This document shows, one piece after another, positions 41,645 to 51,241 of a stretch of 64,000 nucleotides of DNA (the first letter of the stretch is position 1; each line of letters begins with the position of its first letter). A program made the translations under genes and the position numbers. A model generated the notes under the pieces. That model did no database searches. It had not been told where the DNA came from and saw only the letters and a program-made list of their open reading frames with translations. The DNA comes from Oscillospiraceae bacterium (GTDB taxonomy: Bacteria > Bacillota > Clostridia > Oscillospirales > CAG-272). The stretch covers positions 124,001 to 188,000 of the forward strand of contig SVSE01000002.1 of the NCBI GenBank assembly GCA_015064445.1. Direction: 5' to 3'.

Positions 41645-41719
41645 TTTTTATCCTCCTTGTTGAAATTGATTTTGTGTAATTGATTTTTGGAACCAATTTC
41701 TGCCCTTTGGCAGTTAAGG

Positions 41720-41899
41720 TTACGCGTTTTCTACAGTTACGAGATGTCCGATAACCTTCAATTTGCCTGCCAAAACCTGATCGTTTGCTACAACGATGCT
41801 GTCACCAATCTTGGTAAGGCCAAGAGATTTTGCAGTTGCCTTTTGGTTTGGCTTGGAAGCAATAAGACTCTTTGCAAGTGTTACTTTAACCTTTTCCAT
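41720..41899 (-). CDS. rpmD: 50S ribosomal protein L30
   Basis: The 59-residue protein MEKVKVTLAKSLIASKPNQKATAKSLGLTKIGDSIV is a typical bacterial L30. I chose ATG 41899 with AAGGAGGAAG upstream; the track start at 41953 lies within the rpsE 3' end. It lies 13 bases after rpsE. Confidence 0.95.
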   Translation of the reverse strand: MEKVKVTLAKSLIASKPNQKATAKSLGLTKIGDSIVVANDQVLAGKLKVIGHLVTVENA

Positions 41900-41912
41900 C
41901 TTATCTTCCTCC

Positions 41913-42413
41913 TTAGCCCAACTTTGTCGCGTCGATTTCGCGAGTCTTTGCAACTTCTTCAGCAGTTCTAAGTGCCTTAAGTCCCTCGAATGTAGCCTTA
42001 ACTACATTTGTCTTGTTGTTAGAACGAAGGCTCTTAGCTCTGATGTTCTTTATACCAGCGAGCTCAAGTACTGCACGAACAGTCTGTCCTGCGATAATAC
42101 CAGTACCGAGTGAAGCTGGCTTGAGAAGCACGGTGCCTGCACCGAACTTTCCGATTACTTCATGTGGGATTGTAGTATCCTTCATTGCTACGGTAATCAT
42201 ATTCTTCTTAGCATCTTCGATTCCCTTACGAATTGCGTCTGGAACCTCAGCTGCCTTACCGAGACCGTAACCTACGTGACCGTTACCATCACCTACAACC
42301 ATAAGAGCTGTGAAGCGAGCGATACGACCACCCTTTACTGTTTTGGATACACGGTTGAGTGCAACCATTTTCTCTTTGAGATCGAGGGTTGCTGCGTCAA
42401 TCTTTGTTGCCAT
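41913..42413 (-). CDS. rpsE: 30S ribosomal protein S5
   Basis: The 166-residue protein has the double-stranded-RNA-like N domain ([41 protein letters not shown]) and the C domain [27 protein letters not shown]5 shapes the mRNA entry channel and affects fidelity. Normal length and operon place. Confidence 0.97.
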   Translation of the reverse strand: MATKIDAATLDLKEKMVALNRVSKTVKGGRIARFTALMVVGDGNGHVGYGLGKAAEVPDAIRKGIEDAKKNMITVAMKDTTIPHEVIGKFGAGTVLLKPASLGTGIIAGQTVRAVLELAGIKNIRAKSLRSNNKTNVVKATFEGLKALRTAEEVAKTREIDATKLG

Positions 42414-42488
42414 TTTAATTTCTCCTCTGTGTTTAATTAAATAAGTGAATTAAACAGTGTACAAACCGAAGTCTTGTTAAGACAAGAA

Positions 42489-42848
42489 TTAGAACTTAAG
42501 TCCGCCTTCTCTTGCGCCTGCTGCAAGCTCCGATACACGTCCGTGATATACATAACCGCCACGGTCAAATACTACTGTGTCGATTCCCTTTGCGAGTGCC
42601 TTTTCAGCAATCATAAGGCCAACCTTCTTAGCTGCCTCTTTGTTGCTTCCGATTCCTTCGAAGCCAGCCTCCTGAGTAGAAGCGGAAACGAGTGTTACTC
42701 CTGCTACATCGTCAATGATTTGGCAAGAGATGTTCTTGTTTGAACGATATACGCAAAGACGAGGACGCTCAGCTGTTCCGGAAATCTTTCCACGAACTCT
42801 TGCGTGTCTCTTAAGGCGTTGTGCGTTGCTATCTTTTCTTGATACCAT
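42489..42848 (-). CDS. rplR: 50S ribosomal protein L18
   Basis: The 119-residue 5S rRNA-binding protein contains [37 protein letters not shown] and the C-terminal [26 protein letters not shown]. It is 18 bases after rplF. A 75-base spacer leads to rpsE. Confidence 0.97.
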   Translation of the reverse strand: MVSRKDSNAQRLKRHARVRGKISGTAERPRLCVYRSNKNISCQIIDDVAGVTLVSASTQEAGFEGIGSNKEAAKKVGLMIAEKALAKGIDTVVFDRGGYVYHGRVSELAAGAREGGLKF

Positions 42849-42866
42849 CTTTGTCGTCTCCTTTCA

Positions 42867-43409
42867 TTATTTACCAGTCTTACCGGCTTTACGGCGAATC
42901 TTTTCGCCCTCATATTTGATACCCTTGCCCTTGTATGGCTCAGGTGCTCTCTTAGAACGAATGAAAGCTGCTGTTTCGCCAACGAGCTGCTTGTCGATAC
43001 CCTTGATGATGATTGTGTTAGCATCTGGCACCTCGAATGTGATGCCTGCAGGTGCGTCAACTACAACTGGATGTGAATATCCAAGTGTGAGGTTGAGGCT
43101 CTTGCCCTGCATTGCTACTCTATAACCAACACCGCTGATTTCGAGCTTCTTTGAGTAGCCAGCTGTTACACCAACAACCATATTGTTGATAAGAGTTCTT
43201 GTAAGACCGTGAAGTGCACGATCTTCCTTTTCGTCGCTTGGACGAGCTACTGTAAGTGTAGCGCCATCAAGAGCAACGACCATTCTATTGTGATAATTCA
43301 AGCTCAATGTACCCTTTGGGCCCTTTACTGTAATTACAGAGTTAGCCTTGTCGATGTTTACATCAACGCCAGCAGGAACAGTGATTGGAGCTCTTCCGAT
43401 TCTTGACAT
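42867..43409 (-). CDS. rplF: 50S ribosomal protein L6
   Basis: The 180-residue protein begins [20 protein letters not shown] and ends [25 protein letters not shown]6 binds 23S rRNA near the sarcin-ricin loop. Two internal repeats of the L6 fold are complete. Standard spc-operon position between rpsH and rplR. Confidence 0.97.
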   Translation of the reverse strand: MSRIGRAPITVPAGVDVNIDKANSVITVKGPKGTLSLNYHNRMVVALDGATLTVARPSDEKEDRALHGLTRTLINNMVVGVTAGYSKKLEISGVGYRVAMQGKSLNLTLGYSHPVVVDAPAGITFEVPDANTIIIKGIDKQLVGETAAFIRSKRAPEPYKGKGIKYEGEKIRRKAGKTGK

Positions 43410-43427
43410 GTCCTTTTCCTCCTATAA

Positions 43428-43823
43428 TTACCAAACAAATGCGAGAACTTCGCCGCCAACATTTTCATGTCTAGCCTTTTTGTCTGTCATAATGCCCTTT
43501 GATGTGGATACGATTGCGATGCCGAGGCCGTTCATAACCTTTGGCATATCCTCGCAATTTGAGTAGATACGAAGACCTGGCTTTGAAACTCTACGGATAC
43601 CGTGAATTACTCTTGCCTTGCCCTCATACTTGAGTGTGATTCTAATAACACCCTGCTTTCCGTCTTCGATAACGGATACAGCCTTGATGTAGCCCTCTTC
43701 GAGAAGAATGTCAGCGATTGCCTTCTTCATATTAGAAGCAGGTACATCAACGGTTTCGTGCTTTGCATTGCTCGCATTTCTAATTCTTGTGAGCATATCT
43801 GCGATTACATCTGAAATTTGCAT
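43428..43823 (-). CDS. rpsH: 30S ribosomal protein S8
   Basis: The 131-residue protein starts [46 protein letters not shown] and has the C-terminal [34 protein letters not shown]8 is a primary 16S rRNA binder and, in E. coli, the spc operon repressor. A 122-base spacer with hairpins separates it from rpsN. Confidence 0.97.
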   Translation of the reverse strand: MQISDVIADMLTRIRNASNAKHETVDVPASNMKKAIADILLEEGYIKAVSVIEDGKQGVIRITLKYEGKARVIHGIRRVSKPGLRIYSNCEDMPKVMNGLGIAIVSTSKGIMTDKKARHENVGGEVLAFVW

Positions 43824-43945
43824 TTTTAAATTCTCCTTTTATGCAAGTATTTAATTCTTGCTGCCACTAAAAGTGACGGCATATCGGTGGTTAAACAATT
43901 GTTTCCTTCCGATAGATGGAGTGAGCGCATAGCGCCCGTGCTGTT

Positions 43946-44131
43946 TTACCAGCTTGCTTTCTTTACGCCTGGGATTTCTCCTGCGTAAGCTCTTTCACGG
44001 AAGCAAATACGGCAGATGCCATACTTACGAAGATAACCGTGAGGTCTGCCACAGATTTTGCAGCGGTTGTATTCTCTTGTGGAGAATTTCTGCTTCTTCT
44101 GCTGTTTGAGTACCATTGCTTTCTTAGCCAT
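43946..44131 (-). CDS. rpsN: 30S ribosomal protein S14, zinc type
   Basis: The 61-residue short S14 reads [65 protein letters not shown] and CRIC supply four zinc cysteines (type Z). It lies between rplE (14-base gap) and rpsH. Confidence 0.97.
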   Translation of the reverse strand: MAKKAMVLKQQKKQKFSTREYNRCKICGRPHGYLRKYGICRICFRERAYAGEIPGVKKASW

Positions 44132-44145
44132 TTTAAATCCTCCAA

Positions 44146-44685
44146 TTATTTAGCAAATGGAGCGCCCATAAGTGTAAGGAGCTCTTTTGCTTCTTCGTCG
44201 GTATTTGCGGTTGTTACGAATGTGATATCCATACCACGAATCTTGTCAACCTTATCGTACTCGATTTCAGGGAAAATCAACTGCTCACGAAGACCCATGG
44301 AGTAGTTACCGTGGCCATCAAAGCCGTTAGGGTTGATACCCTTAAAGTCACGAACTCTTGGGAGAGCGAATGTGAAGAGTCTATCCATAAACTCATACAT
44401 CTTCTCGCCACGAAGTGTAACCTTAACACCAATCTTTACGCCCTCACGGAGCTTAAAGTTAGCAACGCTCTTTCTTGCGTAGGTAGGAACAGCCTTCTGT
44501 CCTGCGATCATTGAAATTTCCTCGATGATGCTGTCGATAACCTTTGCGTTATCCTTTGCATCGCCTGCACCAACGTTGATTACAATCTTATTAAATCTTG
44601 GAATCTGCATTGGGCTCTTGTATCCGAACTTGCTCATGAGAGCAGGAGCAACTTCGTTCTTATAAAGATCTGTAAATCTTGCCAT
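44146..44685 (-). CDS. rplE: 50S ribosomal protein L5
   Basis: The 179-residue 5S rRNA-binding protein has [43 protein letters not shown] and the C-terminal [27 protein letters not shown]. Normal length; upstream of rpsN in the spc operon. Confidence 0.97.
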   Translation of the reverse strand: MARFTDLYKNEVAPALMSKFGYKSPMQIPRFNKIVINVGAGDAKDNAKVIDSIIEEISMIAGQKAVPTYARKSVANFKLREGVKIGVKVTLRGEKMYEFMDRLFTFALPRVRDFKGINPNGFDGHGNYSMGLREQLIFPEIEYDKVDKIRGMDITFVTTANTDEEAKELLTLMGAPFAK

Positions 44686-44701
44686 TTTCAGTTACCCCCT
44701 A

Positions 44702-45016
44702 TTAAAGTTCCTTACCGCATTTTGCGCAAACGCGGATTTTCTTGCCGTCCTCGATCTTGTGTGCAACTCTTGTAGCCTTGTCGCATGACTTGCAGTAGAT
44801 CTGAACCTTTGAAGCGTACATAGCGCCTTCAACCTTGATAATACCACCAGTTTCGCCCTGTCTTCTTGGCTTTGTGTGCTTTGTAACAATGTTAGCACCC
44901 TTAACAATAACCTTCTTTTCGTCTGGGCTTACTGCGAGTACCTCACCCTTAACACCCTTATCGTCTCCGGAGATAACAATAACGGTATCGCCTGTCTTAA
45001 CATGCATCTTATTCAT
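44702..45016 (-). CDS. rplX: 50S ribosomal protein L24
   Basis: The 104-residue KOW protein reads MNKMHVKTGDTVIVISGDDKGVKGEVLAVSPDEKKVIVKGANIV. It also has CKSC and CAKC pairs toward the C terminus, suggesting a zinc-binding variant. L24 starts 50S assembly. The ATG 45016 has AGGAGG at good spacing. Confidence 0.97.
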   Translation of the reverse strand: MNKMHVKTGDTVIVISGDDKGVKGEVLAVSPDEKKVIVKGANIVTKHTKPRRQGETGGIIKVEGAMYASKVQIYCKSCDKATRVAHKIEDGKKIRVCAKCGKEL

Positions 45017-45031
45017 TATTATTTCCTCCTA

Positions 45032-45400
45032 TTAAAGTACTTCTGGTGCAAGAGAAAGAATCTTAATAAATTCCTTTTCACGAAGCTCTCTAGCCACTGG
45101 GCCAAAGATACGAGTTCCTCTTGGTGTCTTATCTTCTTTTACTATAACAGCTGCGTTCTCGTCGAACTTAATGTAAGATCCGTCAGCGCGATGAACACCC
45201 TTAACGCTTCTTACGATAACAGCCTTAACAACGTCGCCCTTCTTAACAATACCGCCAGGAGCAGCCTTCTTTACTGAGCATACAACTACGTCACCGATGT
45301 TAGCATATCTTCTGCCTGTACCACCGAGAACTCTGATGCAAAGAAGCTCCTTAGCGCCTGTATTGTCGGCAACCTTCATTCTGCTTTCTTGCTGAATCAT
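45032..45400 (-). CDS. rplN: 50S ribosomal protein L14
   Basis: The 122-residue protein reads [44 protein letters not shown] and ends [22 protein letters not shown], the L14 signature. It lies at the subunit interface. Standard place between rpsQ and rplX. Confidence 0.97.
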   Translation of the reverse strand: MIQQESRMKVADNTGAKELLCIRVLGGTGRRYANIGDVVVCSVKKAAPGGIVKKGDVVKAVIVRSVKGVHRADGSYIKFDENAAVIVKEDKTPRGTRIFGPVARELREKEFIKILSLAPEVL

Positions 45401-45465
45401 TTTTATCCTCCTAATAAGGTTTCCCTATACTCGGCACATATCAAATGTACCCTCATAAGGATTAA

Positions 45466-45723
45466 TTATTTTGCCTTTTCTATGATTTGAACGAGGCGCC
45501 ATCTCTTTGTCTTTGAAAGAGGTCTTGTTTCCATAACCTCGATCTTGTCGCCTACGTTGCACTCATTCTTTTCGTCGTGAGCGTGGATTTTTGTTGTGTG
45601 CTTGATAATCTTGCCGTATACTGCGTGCTTTACATTATCCTGGATTGCAACAACTACTGTCTTGTCCATTTTATTGCTAACAACAATACCAACTCTTGTT
45701 TTTCTCAAGTTGCGTTCTGTCAT
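45466..45723 (-). CDS. rpsQ: 30S ribosomal protein S17
   Basis: The 85-residue OB-fold protein contains [48 protein letters not shown] and [12 protein letters not shown]. It binds 16S rRNA early in assembly. 17 bases after rpmC. Confidence 0.97.
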   Translation of the reverse strand: MTERNLRKTRVGIVVSNKMDKTVVVAIQDNVKHAVYGKIIKHTTKIHAHDEKNECNVGDKIEVMETRPLSKTKRWRLVQIIEKAK

Positions 45724-45740
45724 AACTCTTTATCCTCCAA

Positions 45741-45929
45741 TTATGCGTTCTTCTCGTTGAGAATGGTCTTTACGCGTGCGATGTCCTTCTTAACATCTGC
45801 GATCTTGTGAGGATTGTCGAGCTGGTTAATAGCATGCTGGAAACGAAGGTTGAAAAGCTCTTGCTTAAGTTCCTTCAACTTCTTTTCCAAGTCTTGTGAA
45901 GACATTTCTCTGATTTCATTAGTTTTCAC
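45741..45929 (-). CDS. rpmC: 50S ribosomal protein L29
   Basis: The 62-residue helical hairpin protein reads [57 protein letters not shown]. It lies near the exit tunnel. 3 bases after rplP. Confidence 0.97.
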   Translation of the reverse strand: MKTNEIREMSSQDLEKKLKELKQELFNLRFQHAINQLDNPHKIADVKKDIARVKTILNEKNA

Positions 45930-45932
45930 AGC

Positions 45933-46361
45933 TTATTCCTCCACTTCCTCGATTTGCTCCTTCACCATAAACTTACATTTAATGGGAAGTTTGTGCATTG
46001 CAAGACGCATAGCCTCTCTTGCAATCTCTTCAGATACGCCGTCCATTTCGAACATTACTCTACCTGGCTTAACAACAGCTGCCCAGTACTCTGGTGAACC
46101 CTTACCGGAACCCATACGAGTCTCAGCTGGCTTTTCTGTGATAGGCTTATCAGGGAATATTTTGATCCAAACCTTACCACCACGACGGATATATCTTGTC
46201 ATAGCGATACGGGCTGCTTCTATCTGATTTGCGTGAATCCAAGCAGGCTCCATAGCAACAAGGCCATACTGACCGTTTGTTATGGTGTTACCTCTTGAAG
46301 CCTTACCTTTAAGGCGGCCTCTTTGAACACGTCTGTATTTAACTCTCTTAGGCATTAACAT
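45933..46361 (-). CDS. rplP: 50S ribosomal protein L16
   Basis: The 142-residue protein has [53 protein letters not shown] and [25 protein letters not shown]16 helps position A-site tRNA. The start overlaps the rpsC stop (TAATG); an in-frame ATG two codons later is possible, but AAGGAGG spacing favours 46361. Confidence 0.96.
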   Translation of the reverse strand: MLMPKRVKYRRVQRGRLKGKASRGNTITNGQYGLVAMEPAWIHANQIEAARIAMTRYIRRGGKVWIKIFPDKPITEKPAETRMGSGKGSPEYWAAVVKPGRVMFEMDGVSEEIAREAMRLAMHKLPIKCKFMVKEQIEEVEE

Positions 46362-47119
46362 TAGTGTGCGCCTCCTTCGGTATTTTTAGGAGCACGTGGT
46401 GCTCTTCTACGGCTATCACCCTTGTTATCCTTATTATTGAATCTTCTCTTTGGACGGTCATTCTTTTCCTCAACAGTCTTAGAAACCTCGGAAAGAACCT
46501 CACCCTTGTAGATCCATACCTTAACACCGATTTTACCGTAGGTGGTATTTGCTTCCCAGAAACCGTAGTCGATGTCGGCTCTGAGTGTCTGAAGAGGAAT
46601 TGTTCCCTCATGGTAGTGCTCAGTACGAGCGATTTCAGCACCGCCAAGACGACCGCTACAAGCGATCTTGATACCCTTAGCGAACTTCATTGTTCTACCG
46701 ATAGCCTGCTTCATAGCACGGCGGAAACCGATTCTTCTTTCGAGCTGGCTACAAATGCTTTCTGCAACGAGCTGAGCGTCAGTATCGATGTGCTTAACCT
46801 CAACTACATTTACAGCTGCCTTCTTGCCGGTGAGCTTCTCAACATCCTTACGAATGTTTTCGATTTCTGCACCGCCCTTACCGATGATCATACCTGGCTT
46901 TGCACAGTGAATGAACACCTTAACCATTTCGTTTGCAGCGTCTCTTTCGATTTCGATCTTTGAAACTCCTGATGCGAGGAGCTTGTTCTTGAGATGCTTT
47001 CTCAAGTTATAGTCAGATACAAGGATGTCGCCGAACTTCTCGTCAGAAGCGTACCATCTTGAATCCCAGTTCTTGATTACGCCAACGCGCAATCCGTGTG
47101 GATTAACTTTCTGTCCCAT
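46361..47119 (-). CDS. rpsC: 30S ribosomal protein S3
   Basis: The 252-residue protein starts [24 protein letters not shown] and has the KH-domain [17 protein letters not shown] and the C-terminal [39 protein letters not shown] basic tail ([10 protein letters not shown]) extends beyond the usual end. S3 forms the mRNA entry site. Confidence 0.97.
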   Translation of the reverse strand: MGQKVNPHGLRVGVIKNWDSRWYASDEKFGDILVSDYNLRKHLKNKLLASGVSKIEIERDAANEMVKVFIHCAKPGMIIGKGGAEIENIRKDVEKLTGKKAAVNVVEVKHIDTDAQLVAESICSQLERRIGFRRAMKQAIGRTMKFAKGIKIACSGRLGGAEIARTEHYHEGTIPLQTLRADIDYGFWEANTTYGKIGVKVWIYKGEVLSEVSKTVEEKNDRPKRRFNNKDNKGDSRRRAPRAPKNTEGGAH

Positions 47120-47132
47120 TTCAGCGTCCTCC

Positions 47133-47471
47133 TTACTCTTTCTCAGCCACTGCGATTGTGATGTGGCTGGTTCTCTTCAATATTCTATTAGCACTGCCCT
47201 TACCTCTTGGCATTACTCTCTTGAGCATATGGCTGCCAGCGGTTACGAAGCACTGTGATACATAGAGTTTTGATTTATCCATTTGATGATTGTTCTCAGC
47301 ATTAGCTACTGCGCTCTTAAGCAACTTTTCAAGATATTCAGCTGCGCTCTTAGGAGTATTCTTAAGAATTGCTGCTGCCATCTCTACATTCTTGCCACGA
47401 ATGAGGTCAAGAACGATTTTTACTTTGCGAGGAGCGATGCGAACATCATAAAGGTATGCTTTTGCTTCCAT
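47133..47471 (-). CDS. rplV: 50S ribosomal protein L22
   Basis: The 112-residue protein reads [61 protein letters not shown]. The extended loop [23 protein letters not shown] lines the exit tunnel. Normal length and place. Confidence 0.97.
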   Translation of the reverse strand: MEAKAYLYDVRIAPRKVKIVLDLIRGKNVEMAAAILKNTPKSAAEYLEKLLKSAVANAENNHQMDKSKLYVSQCFVTAGSHMLKRVMPRGKGSANRILKRTSHITIAVAEKE

Positions 47472-47489
47472 TGTGATGTGTGCCTCCTA

Positions 47490-47771
47490 TTACTTACCGT
47501 TATTTGATGTTTTTGAGCCTGCGTGGCCTTTGAATGTTCTGGTGAAAGCAAACTCGCCGAGCTTGTGTCCTACCATATCTTCAACTACATATACCGGAAC
47601 ATGCTTTCTTCCATCATGAACGGCAATTGTATGTCCCACGAATTCTGGGAAGATGGTCGAAGATCTTGACCATGTTTTCAAAACTTTCTTTTCGCCCTTT
47701 TCGTTCATAGCAACGATACGGTTGTAGAGCTTTTCTTCTACATAAGGCGCTTTTTTCAAACTTCTGCTCAT
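47490..47771 (-). CDS. rpsS: 30S ribosomal protein S19
   Basis: The 93-residue protein reads [62 protein letters not shown], a classic S19. It is in the 30S head near the A site. 14 bases after rplB. Confidence 0.97.
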   Translation of the reverse strand: MSRSLKKAPYVEEKLYNRIVAMNEKGEKKVLKTWSRSSTIFPEFVGHTIAVHDGRKHVPVYVVEDMVGHKLGEFAFTRTFKGHAGSKTSNNGK

Positions 47772-47785
47772 TGTCTTCTCCTTCC

Positions 47786-48613
47786 TTATCTGCCGTTTCT
47801 GCGTTTAACGATATATTTGTTTGTTCTTGCCTTCTTGTTTCTGGTCTTAAGGCCAAGTGCTGGCTTGCCCCATGGGGTTACAGGACCTGGACGACCAACA
47901 GGTGACTTACCTTCACCACCACCGTGTGGGTGATCGCAAGGGTTCATTACAGAACCACGTACAGTTGGACGGATGCCCATGTGACGGGTCTTACCTGCTT
48001 TACCGATCTTAATGGTATCATGCTCGATGTTACCAACCTGACCGATAGTAGCCTTACAATCAAGTCTTACAAGACGAACCTCGCCGGATGGGAGACGAAC
48101 CTGAGCCATTCCGTTTTCCTTAGCCATGAGCTGAGCCTGTGCACCAGCGGTACGAACAAGCTGAGCGCCCTTACCAGGATAAAGCTCGATGTTGTGAATG
48201 ATTGTACCTACAGGAATATTCTCGATTGGGAGAGTGTTACCTGGCTTAATGTCTGCATCAGCACCGCTGTAAAGAACGTCGCCATCTGTTACTCCTGCTG
48301 GAGCGATAACATAGCTCTTCTTGCCCTCATCGTTTTGGAGAAGTGCGATGTAGGATGTTCTGTTAGGGTCGTATTCGATACCGATAACAGTTGCCTTTTC
48401 CTCATCTCTCTTGAAGTCGATAAGTCTGTACTTCTGCTTGTTTCCACCGCCCTGATGACGAACGGTGATCTTGCCGTAGCTGTTACGGCCGGAGTGCTTC
48501 TTCTTTGTTGTAATAAGGCTCTTCTCTGGGGAGAACTTAGTTACTTCATCGAAGGATGCTACTGACATGTGTCTTCTCGACGGTGTAGTAGGTTTATATT
48601 TCATTGTTGCCAT
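47786..48613 (-). CDS. rplB: 50S ribosomal protein L2
   Basis: The 275-residue protein contains [30 protein letters not shown] and the catalytic-site-near segment [37 protein letters not shown]2 is needed for peptidyl transferase function and subunit joining. Normal length. Confidence 0.97.
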   Translation of the reverse strand: MATMKYKPTTPSRRHMSVASFDEVTKFSPEKSLITTKKKHSGRNSYGKITVRHQGGGNKQKYRLIDFKRDEEKATVIGIEYDPNRTSYIALLQNDEGKKSYVIAPAGVTDGDVLYSGADADIKPGNTLPIENIPVGTIIHNIELYPGKGAQLVRTAGAQAQLMAKENGMAQVRLPSGEVRLVRLDCKATIGQVGNIEHDTIKIGKAGKTRHMGIRPTVRGSVMNPCDHPHGGGEGKSPVGRPGPVTPWGKPALGLKTRNKKARTNKYIVKRRNGR

Positions 48614-48630
48614 AATTACTGCCTCCCGTC

Positions 48631-48924
48631 TTAGTTCAAGCCGTTAAAGAATTCGATTTCCTTGGAGCTTTCCTTGAGTGTTACGATTGCTTTCTTCCAC
48701 TCAGAGGTGTAACCATAGTGATAACCCATTCTCTTTGGCTTTTTCTTCATTATTATTGTATTTACGCTTGCAACCTCTACATTGAAGAGCTCTTCAACTG
48801 CTGCAGCGATTTCTGGCTTTGTTGCATCGATAGCAACCTTGAATGTGTATCTCTTTGATGAGATGCCATCCATTGACTTTTCAGTGATTACTGGTTTGAG
48901 GATTATGTCCTGAGCAAATTTCAT
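48631..48924 (-). CDS. rplW: 50S ribosomal protein L23
   Basis: The 97-residue protein has [53 protein letters not shown]23 docks SRP and trigger factor at the exit tunnel. The start overlaps the rplD stop by one base. Confidence 0.97.
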   Translation of the reverse strand: MKFAQDIILKPVITEKSMDGISSKRYTFKVAIDATKPEIAAAVEELFNVEVASVNTIIMKKKPKRMGYHYGYTSEWKKAIVTLKESSKEIEFFNGLN

Positions 48925-49547
48925 TATGCATATACCTCCTCTATTTTAGCTACAGCATTCTGTGCAAATACGATTGAGTTGCAGTTGAGAATGTCGTATG
49001 CGTTCAAGGTGTTAGCGTATGTTACCTTAACACCTGGGATATTAGCAAGGCTCTTTACTACCATTGCATCAGGAGCTTCAAGAACTACGAGGCTCTTCTT
49101 TCCTGCGCCGATTGCCTTAAGCATTGCTACCATTGTCTTTGTCTTGAACTCAGTTGCTGTGATTGCATCAACAACGATCATCTCGTTTGCTGCTACCTTA
49201 GCGCTAAGAGCACTGAACAAAGCGATTTGCTTTACTTTCTTGTTGAGCTTGGTTGTGTATGAGCGTGGCTTTGGACCAAGAGCAATACCACCATGTGTCC
49301 ATTGTGGAGATCTTGTTGAGCCCTGTCTTGCTCTACCTGTACCTTTCTGCTTCCAAGGCTTGCGTCCGCCACCTGAAACCTCGCTTCTGGTGAGAGTGGA
49401 CTGTGTGCCCTGTCTTTGATTGAGAAGGTAAGCTCTTACTGCCGCATGAAGTACTGCTTCGTTAACGCTTGCACCGAAAACCTTTTCGCTGAGTGCGAGT
49501 GCGCCAACCTCTTCGCCATTCATGTTTAAAACCTTGATATCTGGCAT
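48924..49547 (-). CDS. rplD: 50S ribosomal protein L4
   Basis: The 207-residue protein has NEAVLHAAVRAYLLNQRQGTQSTLTRSEVSGGGRKPWKQKGTGRARQGSTRSPQWTHGG, the tunnel-lining loop. In E. coli L4 also represses the S10 operon by attenuation in its leader. The structured leader ahead of rpsJ makes a similar loop conceivable here (inference). Confidence 0.97.
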   Translation of the reverse strand: MPDIKVLNMNGEEVGALALSEKVFGASVNEAVLHAAVRAYLLNQRQGTQSTLTRSEVSGGGRKPWKQKGTGRARQGSTRSPQWTHGGIALGPKPRSYTTKLNKKVKQIALFSALSAKVAANEMIVVDAITATEFKTKTMVAMLKAIGAGKKSLVVLEAPDAMVVKSLANIPGVKVTYANTLNAYDILNCNSIVFAQNAVAKIEEVYA

Positions 49548-49565
49548 TGTTTCTTCCTCCTACTT

Positions 49566-50198
49566 TTATGCTTTAACGCTGTTACGAATGAACACGATAC
49601 CACCGCGAGCACCTGGAATTGCGCCCTTGATTGCGATGAGGTTCTTTTCTGCGTCAACTTTGATTACTTCCAAATTAAGTACTGTAAGATTTTCATTACC
49701 GTACTGACCAGCCATCTTCTTGTTTTTGAAAACTCTGGAAGGTGTCGAGTTAGCTCCCATTGAGCCTACTTGACGGTGGATAGGACCAACACCGTGAGTT
49801 GCGTTGAGCATGTGGTGTCCCCATCTCTTAACTGCACCTGAATAACCATGGCCCTTTGTAATGCCTGAAACGTCGACCTTTTCGCCTGCGGTGAAGGTAT
49901 CGACAGCTATTACATCGCCTACGTTCATGTCAGCTGCACCCTCGAGTCTGAATTCCTTAAGATGCTTCTGTGGTTCTACGCCAGCCTTCTTGAAGTGACC
50001 AGCAAGTGGTTTGTTTACGTGCTTTTCTGATGCCTTCTCGAAACCGAGCTGAACTGCATCATAGCCGTCTGTTTCGGTAGTCTTCTTTTGAACTACCACG
50101 CAAGGACCAGCCTCGATTACTGTCACAGGAACTACAACGCCGTTTTCAGCGAAGATCTGTGTCATACCGAGTTTCTTACCGATAATTGCTTTTTTCAT
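49566..50198 (-). CDS. rplC: 50S ribosomal protein L3
   Basis: The 210-residue protein begins [40 protein letters not shown] and has [36 protein letters not shown]3 starts 50S assembly near the peptidyl transferase centre. A 146-base structured spacer precedes it, which is unusual between rpsJ and rplC. Confidence 0.97.
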   Translation of the reverse strand: MKKAIIGKKLGMTQIFAENGVVVPVTVIEAGPCVVVQKKTTETDGYDAVQLGFEKASEKHVNKPLAGHFKKAGVEPQKHLKEFRLEGAADMNVGDVIAVDTFTAGEKVDVSGITKGHGYSGAVKRWGHHMLNATHGVGPIHRQVGSMGANSTPSRVFKNKKMAGQYGNENLTVLNLEVIKVDAEKNLIAIKGAIPGARGGIVFIRNSVKA

Positions 50199-50227
50199 TT
50201 TTGCTTCCTCCTAATTTAAGGTTATTG

Positions 50228-50312
50228 GTTGATGTTTGTTTTTGTCGAGCCACCGACACATCAACTTGACCTTCCGTCATCATAGCGCATTAAGATTTTA
50301 CGCTACTGTACA
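50228..50312 (-). ncRNA. Structured spacer between rpsJ and rplC
   Basis: Within the 146-base gap, GTTGATG/CATCAAC close a stem around TGTCG-gtggct-CGACA, and upstream TAGCG/CGCTA form a second hairpin next to the palindrome CTGTACAG. It lies ahead of rplC on the transcript. It could be a ribosomal protein leader or processing site; seen by eye only. Confidence 0.4.
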
Positions 50313-50344
50313 GTCGGGTTTGGCTTTTATGCTTCCTGCGTAAA

Positions 50345-50656
50345 TTAAAGCTCTACCTTAATTTCAACGCCAGCTGGAAGCTCAAGACTCATAATTGCCT
50401 CAGCAACCTTCTTTGAAGGCTTAATGATTTCAATGAGTCTCTTGTGAGTACGCTGTTCGAACTGCTCACGGCTGTCCTTGTACTTGTGTACTGCACGAAG
50501 GATTGTTACGATCTCCTTCTGTGTGGGAAGTGGAATAGGTCCCGATACAGTCGCGCCATTTCTCTTAGCTGCCTCAACAATCTTTTCAGATGCGGAATCA
50601 ACCAATGTGTGGTCATATCCCTTAACTCTTACTCTGATCTTCTCGTTTACTGCCAT
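50345..50656 (-). CDS. rpsJ: 30S ribosomal protein S10
   Basis: The 103-residue protein reads [77 protein letters not shown], a standard S10 (NusE), which also functions in antitermination. It is the first gene of the superoperon, preceded by AAGGAGG and a leader of about 275 bases. tufA and fusA are not directly upstream. Confidence 0.97.
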   Translation of the reverse strand: MAVNEKIRVRVKGYDHTLVDSASEKIVEAAKRNGATVSGPIPLPTQKEIVTILRAVHKYKDSREQFEQRTHKRLIEIIKPSKKVAEAIMSLELPAGVEIKVEL

Positions 50657-50686
50657 TTTGCTTTCCTCCTTATTAAATAGAATTTT

Positions 50687-50931
50687 GGACGGGGACTTTT
50701 TGCTTTACACCGTCCCGTGTGTTTCAATCACCCGCTTAACAAAACCGAACCCGTCAGCATATCATAGGTTCGGACAAATGTAAGCAGGCGTCGCCTCGGT
50801 CTTTACCAAGGGGAAGATTCCCGACATACATTCTCTGCCGTGTGAAATCCGATGTGCTCCACGAAAATTACCCGCAAATGCCTTAGCAGTGCGACCTTTA
50901 CGGCAACCTCTCGCTTCTTCGCGCATCAAGC
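50687..50931 (-). promoter_or_regulatory. S10 operon leader with attenuator-like hairpin
   Basis: From the predicted transcription start (about 50931) the RNA folds into several elements: a distal GTAGGC/GCCTGC pairing, a stable CCGAACC/GGTTCGG hairpin (50773-50745) followed by TTTTGTT, which resembles an intrinsic terminator, and a GGACGG/CCGTCC stem (50715-50687) before the ribosome binding site, with an alternative GGGAC/GTCCC pairing. This layout suggests transcription attenuation of ribosomal protein genes, as known for S10 leaders in other bacteria. The ORF called here (50762-50947) starts upstream of the transcription start and is not credible. Confidence 0.6.
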
Positions 50932-50937
50932 CTACAT

Positions 50938-50966
50938 ATTTTATCATATATATATAGGAAAATCAA
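50938..50966 (-). promoter_or_regulatory. Sigma-A promoter of the ribosomal superoperon
   Basis: Minus strand: TTGATT (50966-50961), 17-base spacer, TAAAAT with upstream TG (50943-50938). The sequence upstream (50967-51010) is A/T-rich with A-tracts, like an UP element. Confidence 0.8.
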
Positions 50967-51189
50967 CAATTTTTTTAAAATTTTTTCAAAAAAGATTTTT
51001 GTCAAATGTAGAAAAAAGTGGTCATTTTTGTATATTTTGCACAAAGAAAATGGCATTTTCCCCTAAAAATAGCCTTGAAAAGGCTCAAAAAACTTGAAAA
51101 AACCTTAAAATTTCGTATACTTGCACAAACGGTATATAGCCATTTTTGAACAGTTTTCTTCCTTATTATTATATATAGGTCCATTTTGC
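50967..51189. other. AT-rich intergenic region without a recognisable gene
   Basis: About 220 bases of A/T-rich sequence between the S10 promoter and the terminator of the leucine-rich repeat protein gene. It has A-tracts and a local inverted repeat AGCCTT-gaaa-AGGCT (51069-51083). I see no gene; the part next to the promoter may raise its activity. Confidence 0.5.
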
Positions 51190-51232
51190 AAAAAGAAAAA
51201 GTGAGAAATTTCAAAAATCTCTCACTTGATTT
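51190..51232 (-). terminator. Terminator after the LRR surface protein gene
   Basis: AAGTGAGA-aatttcaaaaatc-TCTCACTT stem with T-rich sequence after it on the minus strand, 10 bases past the stop. Confidence 0.75.
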
Positions 51233-51241
51233 TATTATTTT

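Noticed and set aside
50762-50947. ORF of 61 residues in the S10 leader
   Set aside because: Its first ATG overlaps the -10 box and precedes the likely transcription start, and no ribosome binding site is present; the stretch is better explained as structured RNA.
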